From an uncultured Bacteroides sp. (GTDB taxonomy: Bacteria; Bacteroidota; Bacteroidia; Bacteroidales; Bacteroidaceae): a stretch of DNA of 64,000 bases. Below the pieces are notes generated by a model that did no database searches, was not told the origin of the DNA, and saw nothing but the letters and a program-made list of their open reading frames with translations. The DNA lies in contig CALUOR010000097.1 of the NCBI GenBank assembly GCA_944322285.1, positions 1 to 64,000 of the forward strand. The letters run 5' to 3'. Within the stretch, counting starts at the first letter, position 1. Each line of letters begins with the position of its first letter. A program made the translations under genes and the position numbers. This document shows, in pieces, positions 26,977 to 35,404 of the stretch.

Positions 26977-28011
26977 ATGGATATGAAATATCTTTTTTTG
27001 ACGGTAGTTTCCTGCTTGATGCTGGCGGGATGTGTGCAGACCAACAAAGTGCAGTATACGGATTTTCAGCCGGGACAAGTGTGGAACGATACGGACGGCA
27101 ATCCGATTAATGCACATGGAGGAGGTCTGCTTTATCATGAAGGAACGTATTATTGGTATGGCGAGTATAAAAAAGGGGAAACGGTATTGCCGGAATGGGC
27201 TACGTGGGAATGTTACCGGACGGATGTAACCGGCATCAGTTGCTACTCCTCCAAAGATTTGATGAACTGGAAGTTCGAAGGCATTGTATTGCCTGCGGTA
27301 AAAGATGATCCCAATCACGATTTGCATCCTTCTAAAGTATTAGAGCGTCCTAAGGTTATTTATAATCAGAAGACAGGGAAGTTTGTTATGTGGGCGCATG
27401 TGGAAAGTGCCGATTATAGCAAGGCATGCGCCGGAGTTGCGGTGGCCGATTCGCCTACAGGGCCGTTTGATTATTTGGGAAGTTTCCGACCGAATAATGC
27501 CATGAGTCGTGACCAGACAGTATTTGTAGACGATGACGGACGGGCTTATCAGTTCTATTCATCAGAGGAAAACGCCACTTTGTACATCAGCCTGCTGACT
27601 GATGATTATTTGAAACCTTCCGGCCGATATACCCGTAACTTTATCAATTTGTCGCGCGAAGCTCCGGCGGTCTTCAAGCATGATGGCAAATATTATTTAA
27701 TTTCTTCCGGTTGTACGGGCTGGGATCCGAATGTGGCTGAAATAGCTGTGGCAGATTCCATTTTAGGCGAGTGGAAAACGATAGGTAATCCTTGTACGGG
27801 ACCAGATGCCGACAAAACATTTTATGCGCAAAGTACGTATGTGCAGCCTGTGATGGGAAAGAAAGATGCTTATATTGCCATGTTCGACCGATGGAATAAG
27901 ACAGACTTGGAAAATTCTCGCTATGTGTGGTTGCCTGTTGTTATTCGTGATGGAAATATTACAATTCCCTGGCAGGAAAAATGGAATTTGGATATTTTTG
28001 ACCATCAATAA
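26977..28011 (+). CDS. Family 43-type glycoside hydrolase lipoprotein
   Basis: Lipoprotein of 344 residues (lipobox MLAGC, Cys19 counting from the first ATG) with a five-bladed beta-propeller pattern: INAHGGGLLYHEGTYYWYGE, YSSKDLMNWKFEG, RPKVIYNQKTGKFVMWAH, EAPAVFKHDGKYYLISSG. It resembles the GH43 groups acting on galactan-type side chains (subfamilies 24/34), where the usual N-terminal catalytic Asp is absent; here too the position reads NAHGGG. No acidic surface signal follows the Cys, so it is probably periplasmic. It has no SusC/SusD partner nearby, unusual for a polysaccharide-degrading enzyme in this group. ATG 26983 is an alternative start. Confidence 0.82.
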   Translation: MDMKYLFLTVVSCLMLAGCVQTNKVQYTDFQPGQVWNDTDGNPINAHGGGLLYHEGTYYWYGEYKKGETVLPEWATWECYRTDVTGISCYSSKDLMNWKFEGIVLPAVKDDPNHDLHPSKVLERPKVIYNQKTGKFVMWAHVESADYSKACAGVAVADSPTGPFDYLGSFRPNNAMSRDQTVFVDDDGRAYQFYSSEENATLYISLLTDDYLKPSGRYTRNFINLSREAPAVFKHDGKYYLISSGCTGWDPNVAEIAVADSILGEWKTIGNPCTGPDADKTFYAQSTYVQPVMGKKDAYIAMFDRWNKTDLENSRYVWLPVVIRDGNITIPWQEKWNLDIFDHQ

Positions 28012-28021
28012 TACGATAAAT

Positions 28022-28060
28022 AAGGCGTGTCTTTATGTTTTGGGGACACGCCTTGTTTTT
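28022..28060 (+). terminator. Terminator of the GH43-type gene
   Basis: Perfect 10-bp stem AAGGCGTGTC/GACACGCCTT with a 13-nt loop, then GTTTTT. Confidence 0.88.
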
Positions 28061-28164
28061 CTTATGATTCCCTCCGAAAATTCTTAGATAACTCACTCTC
28101 AGTCTCATCTGTCTTGAACATGTTTCCACATTGGAGAGAAACTGATGCCTTTCGTGGTGGCGGT

Positions 28165-28869
28165 TTATAGGCTCGATTTCGTTCCTTGTGGAATGTCGGA
28201 TAATGCCAGCAGGGCTTCCGCTTCGAAGATGCAGATTTCTCCGCGGTGCAATTCGATGAATCCGTTATTTTGCAGGTCGTTTAGGAATCGTGATACATTG
28301 ATGCGGGTGTCGTTGACAATCATGGCTAAATCTTCCATCTTTATCTTGAATAGTTTTTCGCCTTGTCTGCGCCGAATGTGAGTGCGTATAAAGTGATAGA
28401 TGCGTTCTTCCAATGTGCCGGGGACGGCACTCCATAGGTTGTCGTTTTGGTTTTGTCCGTAGCTGCTGACCATGTTCAGAAAGTTTAGCCGGAAGATTTC
28501 GTACTTGAACAATTCGTTGGTGACAAACGCTTTGCTGATGCTTACCATATTGATATTGCTATGTGCCACGTAACGCGAAACATAGTTCGTCCTTAAGCCA
28601 AACAATGATTGAGGCTCGATAAGGTAGGGGGCTTGGATGTATTCGGTGAAGCTGTATAGCCCATCGGCCGATGTCGTGGTTACGGAGATTTCGCCTTTCA
28701 ATATAAAGTAGAGTTGTTCGCTGGGGGTGCCTTCGCGTACAATCACTTCGCCGGTCCTTTGTTGGGTAAAGTGAAATTTTACTTTGCCTACGATGTTGGT
28801 AAAGTCTTCTTTAGTCAACCCTTGAAACAGGGGAAGCTGCAACAATGTGTCGAATATGCTGGTATTCAT
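28165..28869 (-). CDS. Crp/Fnr family transcriptional regulator
   Basis: Regulator of 234 residues with an N-terminal cyclic-nucleotide-binding-like barrel (TGEVIVREGTPSEQLYFILK, GEISVTTTS) and a C-terminal winged HTH (LAMIVNDTRINVSRFLNDLQ, NNGFIELHRGEICIFE). I see no N-terminal cysteine cluster for an iron-sulfur site, so it is not a classic Fnr. It is convergent with the GH43-type gene and divergent from marC. Its targets are unknown. Confidence 0.9.
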   Translation of the reverse strand: MNTSIFDTLLQLPLFQGLTKEDFTNIVGKVKFHFTQQRTGEVIVREGTPSEQLYFILKGEISVTTTSADGLYSFTEYIQAPYLIEPQSLFGLRTNYVSRYVAHSNINMVSISKAFVTNELFKYEIFRLNFLNMVSSYGQNQNDNLWSAVPGTLEERIYHFIRTHIRRRQGEKLFKIKMEDLAMIVNDTRINVSRFLNDLQNNGFIELHRGEICIFEAEALLALSDIPQGTKSSL

Positions 28870-28901
28870 ATATGATAGATTCTCTGATATACTTATAGGA
28901 A

Positions 28902-28909
28902 CAAATGTA
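28902..28909 (-). promoter_or_regulatory. Promoter -7 box of the Crp/Fnr gene
   Basis: On the minus strand the box reads TACATTTG, 32 nt before the start codon. Confidence 0.5.
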
Positions 28910-29062
28910 GGGATAATTGGGGTGTGCAGATGTGTTGAACCGGTTCTTTTTGTTTTTTTTATTATTTCTTAAAAATGATATATATGAGCGTTTGACGTTT
29001 TGAAAAGCGGTCGGGCGCATCTTTGTTCATTATCGGTCAACTCTTATTTTGCATCGATTTGT

Positions 29063-29094
29063 TTTGGTTATGAAAGGGAGAAAAGCTATTTTTG
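29063..29094 (+). promoter_or_regulatory. Promoter of marC
   Basis: TTTG at 29063-29066, 20 nt, then TATTTTTG at 29087-29094: a full consensus match. Confidence 0.7.
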
Positions 29095-29121
29095 CAAATA
29101 AAAACAAAGGAGGACAAAGAA

Positions 29122-29718
29122 ATGTTATCAACTTTCAATTTTCAGCAGATGATCAGTGCTTTTATCGTGCTTTTTGCGGTAATAGATATCATAGGGGCTA
29201 TACCCATCATTATCAATCTGAAAGAAAAGGGCAAAGATGTAAATGCGCTGAAGGCTACGCTTATATCTCTCGCTCTGTTGCTGGGCTTCTTCTATGCGGG
29301 CGATTGGATGCTCCAACTGTTTCATGTAGACATTGAGTCGTTTGCCATTGCAGGCGCGGTGGTCATTTTCCTGATGGCACTTGAGATGATATTGGACATT
29401 GAGATATTCAAGAATCAGGGACCTATCAAAGAAGCCACGCTGGTGCCGCTGGTCTTTCCGCTGCTGGCGGGTGCAGGTGCGTTTACCACGTTGCTGACCT
29501 TGCGCGCGGAGTATGCCAGTATCAATATTATTATCGCGTTGATACTGAATATGATTTGGGTGTACATTGTTGTCAGCATGACCGGGCGCATAGAACGCTT
29601 CTTGGGCAAAGGTGGTATCTACATCATCCGTAAGTTTTTCGGCATCATCCTATTGGCTGTCTCTGTCCGTTTGTTTACGGCCAACATCACTTCATTGATA
29701 GATGCATTGCAGAAATAG
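29122..29718 (+). CDS. MarC family integral membrane protein
   Basis: Inner-membrane protein of 198 residues with about six transmembrane helices, e.g. MISAFIVLFAVIDIIGAIPI, LISLALLLGFFYAGDW, FAIAGAVVIFLMALEM. The DIIGAIPI and FPLLAGAGAFTTL motifs mark the MarC (UPF0056) family, whose substrate is not known. The ATG at 29122 follows AAAGGAGGACAAAGAA, a strong Shine-Dalgarno site that is rare in this window and decides the start over the in-frame ATG at 29092. Its stop is only 14 nt from the convergent trkH stop. Confidence 0.92.
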   Translation: MLSTFNFQQMISAFIVLFAVIDIIGAIPIIINLKEKGKDVNALKATLISLALLLGFFYAGDWMLQLFHVDIESFAIAGAVVIFLMALEMILDIEIFKNQGPIKEATLVPLVFPLLAGAGAFTTLLTLRAEYASINIIIALILNMIWVYIVVSMTGRIERFLGKGGIYIIRKFFGIILLAVSVRLFTANITSLIDALQK

Positions 29719-29732
29719 ATAGATGTATGTGC

Positions 29733-31247
29733 TTACCGATTCTTCCAAAAACTGGGGTAGAAAAGCAGCAGCACGCAATACATTTCCAAACGGCCTACCA
29801 GCATCAGGAAGGACAGAATCCATTTGGCCACATCGGGCAGGGCGTTCCAAGAGTAGGCGGGGCTGTAATTGCCGAAAGCAAGGCCTGTGTTGCCGATGCT
29901 TGACACGACCACACCGAGTGAATCCATAAAGCCTACTCCCAGTATCATCAGGGCAAGCCAGCCTATCAGAATCAAAGTCAGATAGAGAATGACGAAGAAG
30001 GCCACCGCTAAAACAATATTGGATGCGACGGTTTGCCTGTTGATACGTATGGGGAGGATGGCGTTTGGATGGAGCAGACGGCGGAAGATGCTTCGGATGC
30101 CCTTGGCCATCATCTGCAAGCGTGTGGCTTTGATGCCTCCAGCCGTAGAGCCGGTACAGCCTCCCGCAAGCATGGCAAACAGCAGCAGGACCCATGTAAA
30201 GGGTGGCCATGAACTGTAATCTTCGGTGGAAAGGCCGCATGAAGAATGGATGGTTGTTATTTGGAACAACGATTTGCGGAAAGCTTCTTCGGCACCATAA
30301 CCATTGTATATTACTAAGGCGATAGCACAGGCTGCGGTAAGGATGATGACAGACCAAAGAAACCAACGCGTTTCCTCGTCATGCCATATCTTGGACACTT
30401 TGCCTTTGGCGGCAAGGAAGATAAGGCTGAAGTTGAGGCTGCCTATCACCATGAATATGGCAATGACATACTCAATGAAAGGTGAGTTCCAATAAGCAAT
30501 GCTGGCCTGTTTAGTAGAATATCCACCCGTGGCAAGGGTGGCAAACGAATGGCAGACGGCATCGAACCAATTCATGCCTCCTACGCGAAGCAGGATAGCC
30601 ACCAAGAGTGTGAGGGCAAGATATACCCCCCAAATCTGCTTTACCATAATGCTAACCTTGGGGTGCAGTTTGCTTTGTGTCACTCCTGTTGCTTCGGCCG
30701 AAAACAATTGCAGGTTCCCTTCGTTAAAAATGGGCAGAATGACAAGCGCGAAGCTGACAATACCCAAACCACCTATCAGATTCGTCAGGTTACGCCAAAA
30801 CAGGATGCCGTGCGACTGGCTGTCTATGTTGTCCATGATGGTGGCACCAGTGGTGGTGAAGCCGGACATAGTTTCAAAAAAAGCATTAGTGATGCTGTCC
30901 ACGCTTCCGCTAAGGTAGAAAGGCAACATGCCGAACAGGGTAAATAGTATCCACGTAAAACTGGCCACGCAATAACCGTCACGTTTGTTCATCTTGTGTT
31001 CCGCTCCCCGGCTTAGCAAAATAAGCAATCCGCCTGCCAGCGTATTGATGCCCGCACATTGCAAGAAAGTGCGAACAATATCTTCTTCGTCATAATACCA
31101 CGAAACGCCCGCACACAGCAGAAACATGGTTGTCTCTACCCATAGCAATATGCCCAATACGCGGAAGATAATTTTCCGGTTAATGAGGCTTCTATTCCGT
31201 TTCTTGGTCGATTGGTCGTATAATGTATCGGCTATAAATCCTTCCAT
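29733..31247 (-). CDS. trkH: TrkH family potassium uptake protein
   Basis: Potassium channel-like transporter of 504 residues with ten or more transmembrane segments in four pore repeats. The four filter loops are visible: TTTGATIM, ATGGYST, SSCGLST and SSIGNTG, each with the conserved glycine. It normally works with a cytoplasmic TrkA ring, not present here. It is convergent with marC with 14 nt between the stops, so there is no room for a separate terminator for either. Confidence 0.95.
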   Translation of the reverse strand: MEGFIADTLYDQSTKKRNRSLINRKIIFRVLGILLWVETTMFLLCAGVSWYYDEEDIVRTFLQCAGINTLAGGLLILLSRGAEHKMNKRDGYCVASFTWILFTLFGMLPFYLSGSVDSITNAFFETMSGFTTTGATIMDNIDSQSHGILFWRNLTNLIGGLGIVSFALVILPIFNEGNLQLFSAEATGVTQSKLHPKVSIMVKQIWGVYLALTLLVAILLRVGGMNWFDAVCHSFATLATGGYSTKQASIAYWNSPFIEYVIAIFMVIGSLNFSLIFLAAKGKVSKIWHDEETRWFLWSVIILTAACAIALVIYNGYGAEEAFRKSLFQITTIHSSCGLSTEDYSSWPPFTWVLLLFAMLAGGCTGSTAGGIKATRLQMMAKGIRSIFRRLLHPNAILPIRINRQTVASNIVLAVAFFVILYLTLILIGWLALMILGVGFMDSLGVVVSSIGNTGLAFGNYSPAYSWNALPDVAKWILSFLMLVGRLEMYCVLLLFYPSFWKNR

Positions 31248-31286
31248 TGCATGAATATTAGGATACGAGTTTGTTTAAATGCGTGG

Positions 31287-31317
31287 CAAAAATACGCTTG
31301 TGGATTGAATAAAACAA
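31287..31317 (-). promoter_or_regulatory. Promoter of trkH
   Basis: On the minus strand TTG (31317-31315), 20 nt, then TATTTTTG (31294-31287), 39 nt before the start. Confidence 0.6.
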
Positions 31318-31326
31318 TTTTTTGGT

Positions 31327-31965
31327 TTAAAAATCTTCTTCCTTTTCATTTTCGTTTGTCTCTTCAGCCTCTTCCTCATCCTCGAACAGTTCAGGGCGTT
31401 GTGGCCCATAACGCATGAAGCCTATAGCACAGATTGTTCCGGCAATGGCTCCGCCCAAATGACCTTCCCACGATGTGGTGGCTTTGGCAAATTGAGGAAA
31501 CATGTCCCACACTAAACCTCCGTAGAGAAAAGTCACTAACAGTGAAATGGCTATTAGGGGCACATGTTTGCGCAGCAGGCCGCTGAAAAATAGGAAGAAG
31601 GCCAGCCCGTAAATAAGGCCGCTTGCGCCAATGTGCCAGCCGGGTTTGCCTATGATGAAGGTGAACACTCCGCATCCTATCCAAATGGCAAAAAAAATGT
31701 AAGGTGCTATTTCGCGATAAAAATAGAACAAACACCAGGACAAGAAGAATAGTGGAACAGTGTTGGCAAGCAGATGCTTGAAACTGCTATGTACCAACGG
31801 ATGGGCAAAGATGCCAAATACCCCGCGTTTGGCACGCGGATAGACTCCCAGATGGGTGAAGTCCCAATCCATTCCTACCTCTAAAAATTCCAACAGATAG
31901 AGGACGAACAAAACAAACAGCGGTATGATGGCTGCCAGAAAAATACGTTGTGTTTCCGGTTTCAT
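31327..31965 (-). CDS. Rhomboid family intramembrane serine protease
   Basis: Membrane protease of 212 residues with six transmembrane helices. The catalytic serine is in GASG (WHIGASGLIYG) and the histidine in SWEGHLGGAIAG. HPLVHSSFKHLLANTVPLF is the conserved HxxxN region of the family. The C-terminus is strongly acidic (EDEEEAEETNENEKEEDF). The ATG at 31965 is chosen because it opens just before the first helix. It is divergent from the glycogen operon. Substrates unknown. Confidence 0.9.
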   Translation of the reverse strand: MKPETQRIFLAAIIPLFVLFVLYLLEFLEVGMDWDFTHLGVYPRAKRGVFGIFAHPLVHSSFKHLLANTVPLFFLSWCLFYFYREIAPYIFFAIWIGCGVFTFIIGKPGWHIGASGLIYGLAFFLFFSGLLRKHVPLIAISLLVTFLYGGLVWDMFPQFAKATTSWEGHLGGAIAGTICAIGFMRYGPQRPELFEDEEEAEETNENEKEEDF

Positions 31966-32083
31966 AATGCGTAACGGGTTAAGATTTGTTGCCAAAACAG
32001 GCAAATCGGACGCAATACTACAATTATTTATGCAAAAAGAGAAAAAAAAGGAATTTTTTATTTCGATTGATTACATTAATTTG

Positions 32084-32091
32084 TATTTTTG
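32084..32091 (+). promoter_or_regulatory. Promoter -7 box of the glucan operon
   Basis: TATTTTTG fits TAnnTTTG and lies 65 nt before the debranching enzyme start. Confidence 0.5.
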
Positions 32092-32156
32092 GGCATTGCT
32101 ATCGGACAAGGTGGCTATGAAACCGAATATTAACCTTATTTTAAATATGCACAACT

Positions 32157-34121
32157 ATGAGTTATTTACGATTTGACAGGACGCTGATGATTAATCTGCA
32201 AGAGTCATTGCCTAGAGAAATCCTCCGCACGAACAAATCCGGTGCTTATCACTGTACATCTATTGTGGACTGCAATACGCGCAAATACCACGGCTTGTTG
32301 GTGATTCCCGTGCCCAATTTGGACGATGAGAATCATGTGCTGCTTTCTTCATTGGACGAGACGGTCATTCAGCACGGTGCGGAATTCAATCTCGGTTTGC
32401 ATAAATTCCAAGGAAACCACTTTAGCCCCAATGGGCACAAGTATATCCGGGAGTTTGATTGCGAACATGTGCCGGCAACGACCTACCGTGTAGGCGGCGT
32501 CATCCTCCGTAAGGAGAAGATTTTTGTACACCATGAGAACCGCATTCTGATTCGTTACACGCTGGTTGATGCCCATTCAGAGACCAAGTTGCGTTTCCGT
32601 CCTTTCCTCGCTTTCCGCAGTGTGCGCGAATATACACACGAGAATCCGCAGGCAAGCCGCGATTATCAGATGGTGGCCAATGGTATTAAGACTTGCATGT
32701 ATCCCGGCTATCCGGAACTTTTCATGCAGCTGAACAAACCGAATGAATTCCACTTCCAGCCCGATTGGTATCGTGGATTCGAGTATCCTAAGGAACAAGA
32801 GCGCGGCTATGACTTCAACGAAGACTTGTACGTGCCCGGTTATTTCGAAACGGACATTAAGAAAGGGGAGAGCATTGTATTCTCGGCTGGCATTTCGGAG
32901 ATTGATCCGGCTACTTTGTTGTCTTTGTTTGAGGATGAGGCTGCTGACCGCACTCCGCGTGACAACTTCCTGCATTGCTTGACCAACGCTGCGCACCAGT
33001 TCCACAACAAACAAGGCGATGAACACTATGTGCTGGCCGGTTATCCGTGGTTTAAATGCCGTGCGCGCGACTTGTTTATATCACTTCCGGGATTGACGCT
33101 TGCCATTGATGAGCAGTCGGAGTTTGAAGACGTAATGGAGACGGCCCGAAAAGCTCTTTATCAGTTTATGCGTGGCGAGGACTACACCTATAAAATATAC
33201 GAGATAGAGCATCCGGACATCTTGTTATGGGCTGTATGGACTTTGCAGCAATATGCCAAAATGGTGTCTCGTGAGCGTTGCCGTGAGAAGTATGGACAAT
33301 TGTTGGTAGACATTATGGAATATATCCGCGGACGTAAGCACAACAATCTGTTCCTTCATGATAATGGCTTGCTTTATACCAATGGTACGGATAAAGCTGT
33401 GACATGGATGAATTCTACGGCAAACGGGCGTCCGGTAGTGCCGCGCACTGGCTATGTGGTAGAAATCAATGCATTGTGGTATAATGCCCTGCGCTTTGTA
33501 GCCGATATGGAGCGGGAAGCTGGGAACGCCATTTTGGCTGACAAGCTGGATGGGCAGGCCGAAATCACCGGGAAATCGTTTGTTGACGTTTTCCGTAATG
33601 AATATGGCTATCTGTTCGACTATGTTGATGGTTATATGATGGATTGGAGTGTACGCCCCAATATGATATTTACGGTAGCGTTTGATTATTCTCCGTTAGA
33701 TCGTAAGCAGAAACGTCAGGTGTTGGACATTGTAACAAAGGAATTGCTCACGCCGAAGGGACTGCGTACGTTGAGCCCGAAGAGCGGTGGTTATAATCCC
33801 AATTATGTAGGCCCGCAAATTCAGCGCGACTATGCTTACCATCAAGGCACGGCATGGCCGTGGTTGCTGGGATTCTACATGGAAGCCTACCTACGCATGT
33901 ACAAAATGAGCGGCATTTCGTTTGTAGAAAGGCATCTTATCGGGATGGAAGATGAAATGAGCCGTCATTGTATCTCTACGTTGCCCGAACTGTTTGATGG
34001 CAATCCGCCGTTTACAGGAAGGGGCGCAGTTTCGTTTGCCATGAATGTGGCAGAGATACTGCGCATCTTGAAGTTGTTGGATAAATATGAACGTGCATTA
34101 AAGGAGGAGGAACAGAAATGA
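32157..34121 (+). CDS. Glycogen debranching enzyme (amylo-alpha-1,6-glucosidase)
   Basis: Cytoplasmic enzyme of 654 residues that removes branch points from glycogen. The N-terminal beta-sandwich (NKSGAYHCTSIVDCNTRKYH) is the bacterial GDE N domain. The C-terminal (alpha/alpha)6 barrel of the GH133 type has AGYPWFKCRARDLFISLPGL, TWMNSTANGRPVVPRTGYVV, EINALWYNAL and HQGTAWPWLLGFY. First gene of a three-gene operon; its stop overlaps the next start by 4 nt (ATGA). Together the operon handles intracellular alpha-glucan. Confidence 0.9.
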   Translation: MSYLRFDRTLMINLQESLPREILRTNKSGAYHCTSIVDCNTRKYHGLLVIPVPNLDDENHVLLSSLDETVIQHGAEFNLGLHKFQGNHFSPNGHKYIREFDCEHVPATTYRVGGVILRKEKIFVHHENRILIRYTLVDAHSETKLRFRPFLAFRSVREYTHENPQASRDYQMVANGIKTCMYPGYPELFMQLNKPNEFHFQPDWYRGFEYPKEQERGYDFNEDLYVPGYFETDIKKGESIVFSAGISEIDPATLLSLFEDEAADRTPRDNFLHCLTNAAHQFHNKQGDEHYVLAGYPWFKCRARDLFISLPGLTLAIDEQSEFEDVMETARKALYQFMRGEDYTYKIYEIEHPDILLWAVWTLQQYAKMVSRERCREKYGQLLVDIMEYIRGRKHNNLFLHDNGLLYTNGTDKAVTWMNSTANGRPVVPRTGYVVEINALWYNALRFVADMEREAGNAILADKLDGQAEITGKSFVDVFRNEYGYLFDYVDGYMMDWSVRPNMIFTVAFDYSPLDRKQKRQVLDIVTKELLTPKGLRTLSPKSGGYNPNYVGPQIQRDYAYHQGTAWPWLLGFYMEAYLRMYKMSGISFVERHLIGMEDEMSRHCISTLPELFDGNPPFTGRGAVSFAMNVAEILRILKLLDKYERALKEEEQK

Positions 34122-35386
34122 GAGTTTTAATGTTTGGTTGGGAGTTCCCCCCCAAGATATATGGAGGTCTGGCGGTTGCTTCGTATGGCATAACGAAGGG
34201 CTTGAGCCAGCAAGGGGATGTGGAAACCATATTCTGCATGCCTAAGCCCGCAGGCAACGAAGAACAATTCCTTAAAATAGTGGGCATGAACCAAGTCCCT
34301 ATCGTATGGCGGGACGTAAACTATGATTATTTGAAGTCGCGCCTCTATGGACAGATGACACCGGAGGATTATTATGCTTATCGTGACCATATCTATGCGG
34401 ATTTCTCGTACATGCATGTCAATGACTTGGGTTGTATGGAATTTGCCGGTGGATATCCGGGTAACCTACATGATGAAATCAATAATTTTTCCGTTATAGC
34501 CGGTGTTATTGCGCGCAAAGAACAGTTTGACATCATTCATGCTCATGACTGGTTGACTTATCCGGCCGGTGTTCATGCTAAGCTTGTAAGTGGGAAGCCG
34601 TTGTGCATTCACGTGCATGCTACGGACTTCGACCGTTCACGCGGTAAAGTCAACCCGACGGTTTACTCCATTGAGAAAAATGGTATGGATTATGCGGATT
34701 GCATCATGTGTGTGTCCGAATTGACACGACGTACGGTTATCAACGAGTATCATCAAGATCCACGTAAGGTGTTTGCCGTACATAACGCGGTATATCCGCT
34801 TTCGCAGGAATTGCAAGACATACCTCGTCCGGACCATTCTAAAGAGAAAATCGTAACTTTCTTAGGACGCATTACAATGCAAAAAGGACCGGAATATTTC
34901 GTGGAAGCTGCTGCAATGGTGCTCAGACGTACGCGTAACATTCGTTTCGTGATGGCAGGCTCGGGCGACATGTTGGATGCCATGATTAATATGGTGGCCG
35001 ACCGTGGCATTGCCGACCGTTTCCATTTCCCGGGATTTATGAAAGGGCGACAGGTATATGAGGTGTATAAAGATAGCGATGTGTTTGTGATGCCTTCTGT
35101 TTCAGAGCCATTTGGTATCGCTCCATTGGAGGCTATGCAGTGCGGCACACCTTCTATCATCTCCAAGCAGTCAGGTTGCGGTGAAATTTTGGACAAGGTT
35201 ATCAAGACCGACTATTGGGATATTCACGCCATGGCCGATGCCATTCACTCTATTTGTACGAATCCGTCCTTGTTCCACTATTTGCAGGAAGAGGGCAAGA
35301 AGGAGGTGGACGGCATTACGTGGGAGAAAGTCGGCCTGAAAGTCCGCGGCCTTTATGAGAATGTACTAAGAAATTATGGTAAATAA
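34118..35386 (+). CDS. Glycosyltransferase family 4 (glucan-type)
   Basis: GT-B fold glycosyltransferase of 422 residues. The N-terminal acceptor domain begins MRVLMFGWEFPPKIYGGLAV, typical of bacterial glycogen-synthase-like GT4/GT5 enzymes. IIHAHDWLTYPAG and a nucleotide-sugar site with FLGRITMQKGPEYFVEAA, VMPSVSEPFGIAPLEAMQCG follow. Between debranching enzyme and GH57, it probably elongates alpha-1,4-glucan from a nucleotide-glucose donor. The start overlaps the debranching enzyme stop by 4 nt, suggesting translational coupling. Confidence 0.88.
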   Translation: MRVLMFGWEFPPKIYGGLAVASYGITKGLSQQGDVETIFCMPKPAGNEEQFLKIVGMNQVPIVWRDVNYDYLKSRLYGQMTPEDYYAYRDHIYADFSYMHVNDLGCMEFAGGYPGNLHDEINNFSVIAGVIARKEQFDIIHAHDWLTYPAGVHAKLVSGKPLCIHVHATDFDRSRGKVNPTVYSIEKNGMDYADCIMCVSELTRRTVINEYHQDPRKVFAVHNAVYPLSQELQDIPRPDHSKEKIVTFLGRITMQKGPEYFVEAAAMVLRRTRNIRFVMAGSGDMLDAMINMVADRGIADRFHFPGFMKGRQVYEVYKDSDVFVMPSVSEPFGIAPLEAMQCGTPSIISKQSGCGEILDKVIKTDYWDIHAMADAIHSICTNPSLFHYLQEEGKKEVDGITWEKVGLKVRGLYENVLRNYGK

Positions 35387-35404
35387 ACAAAATACGAATA
35401 GGTA

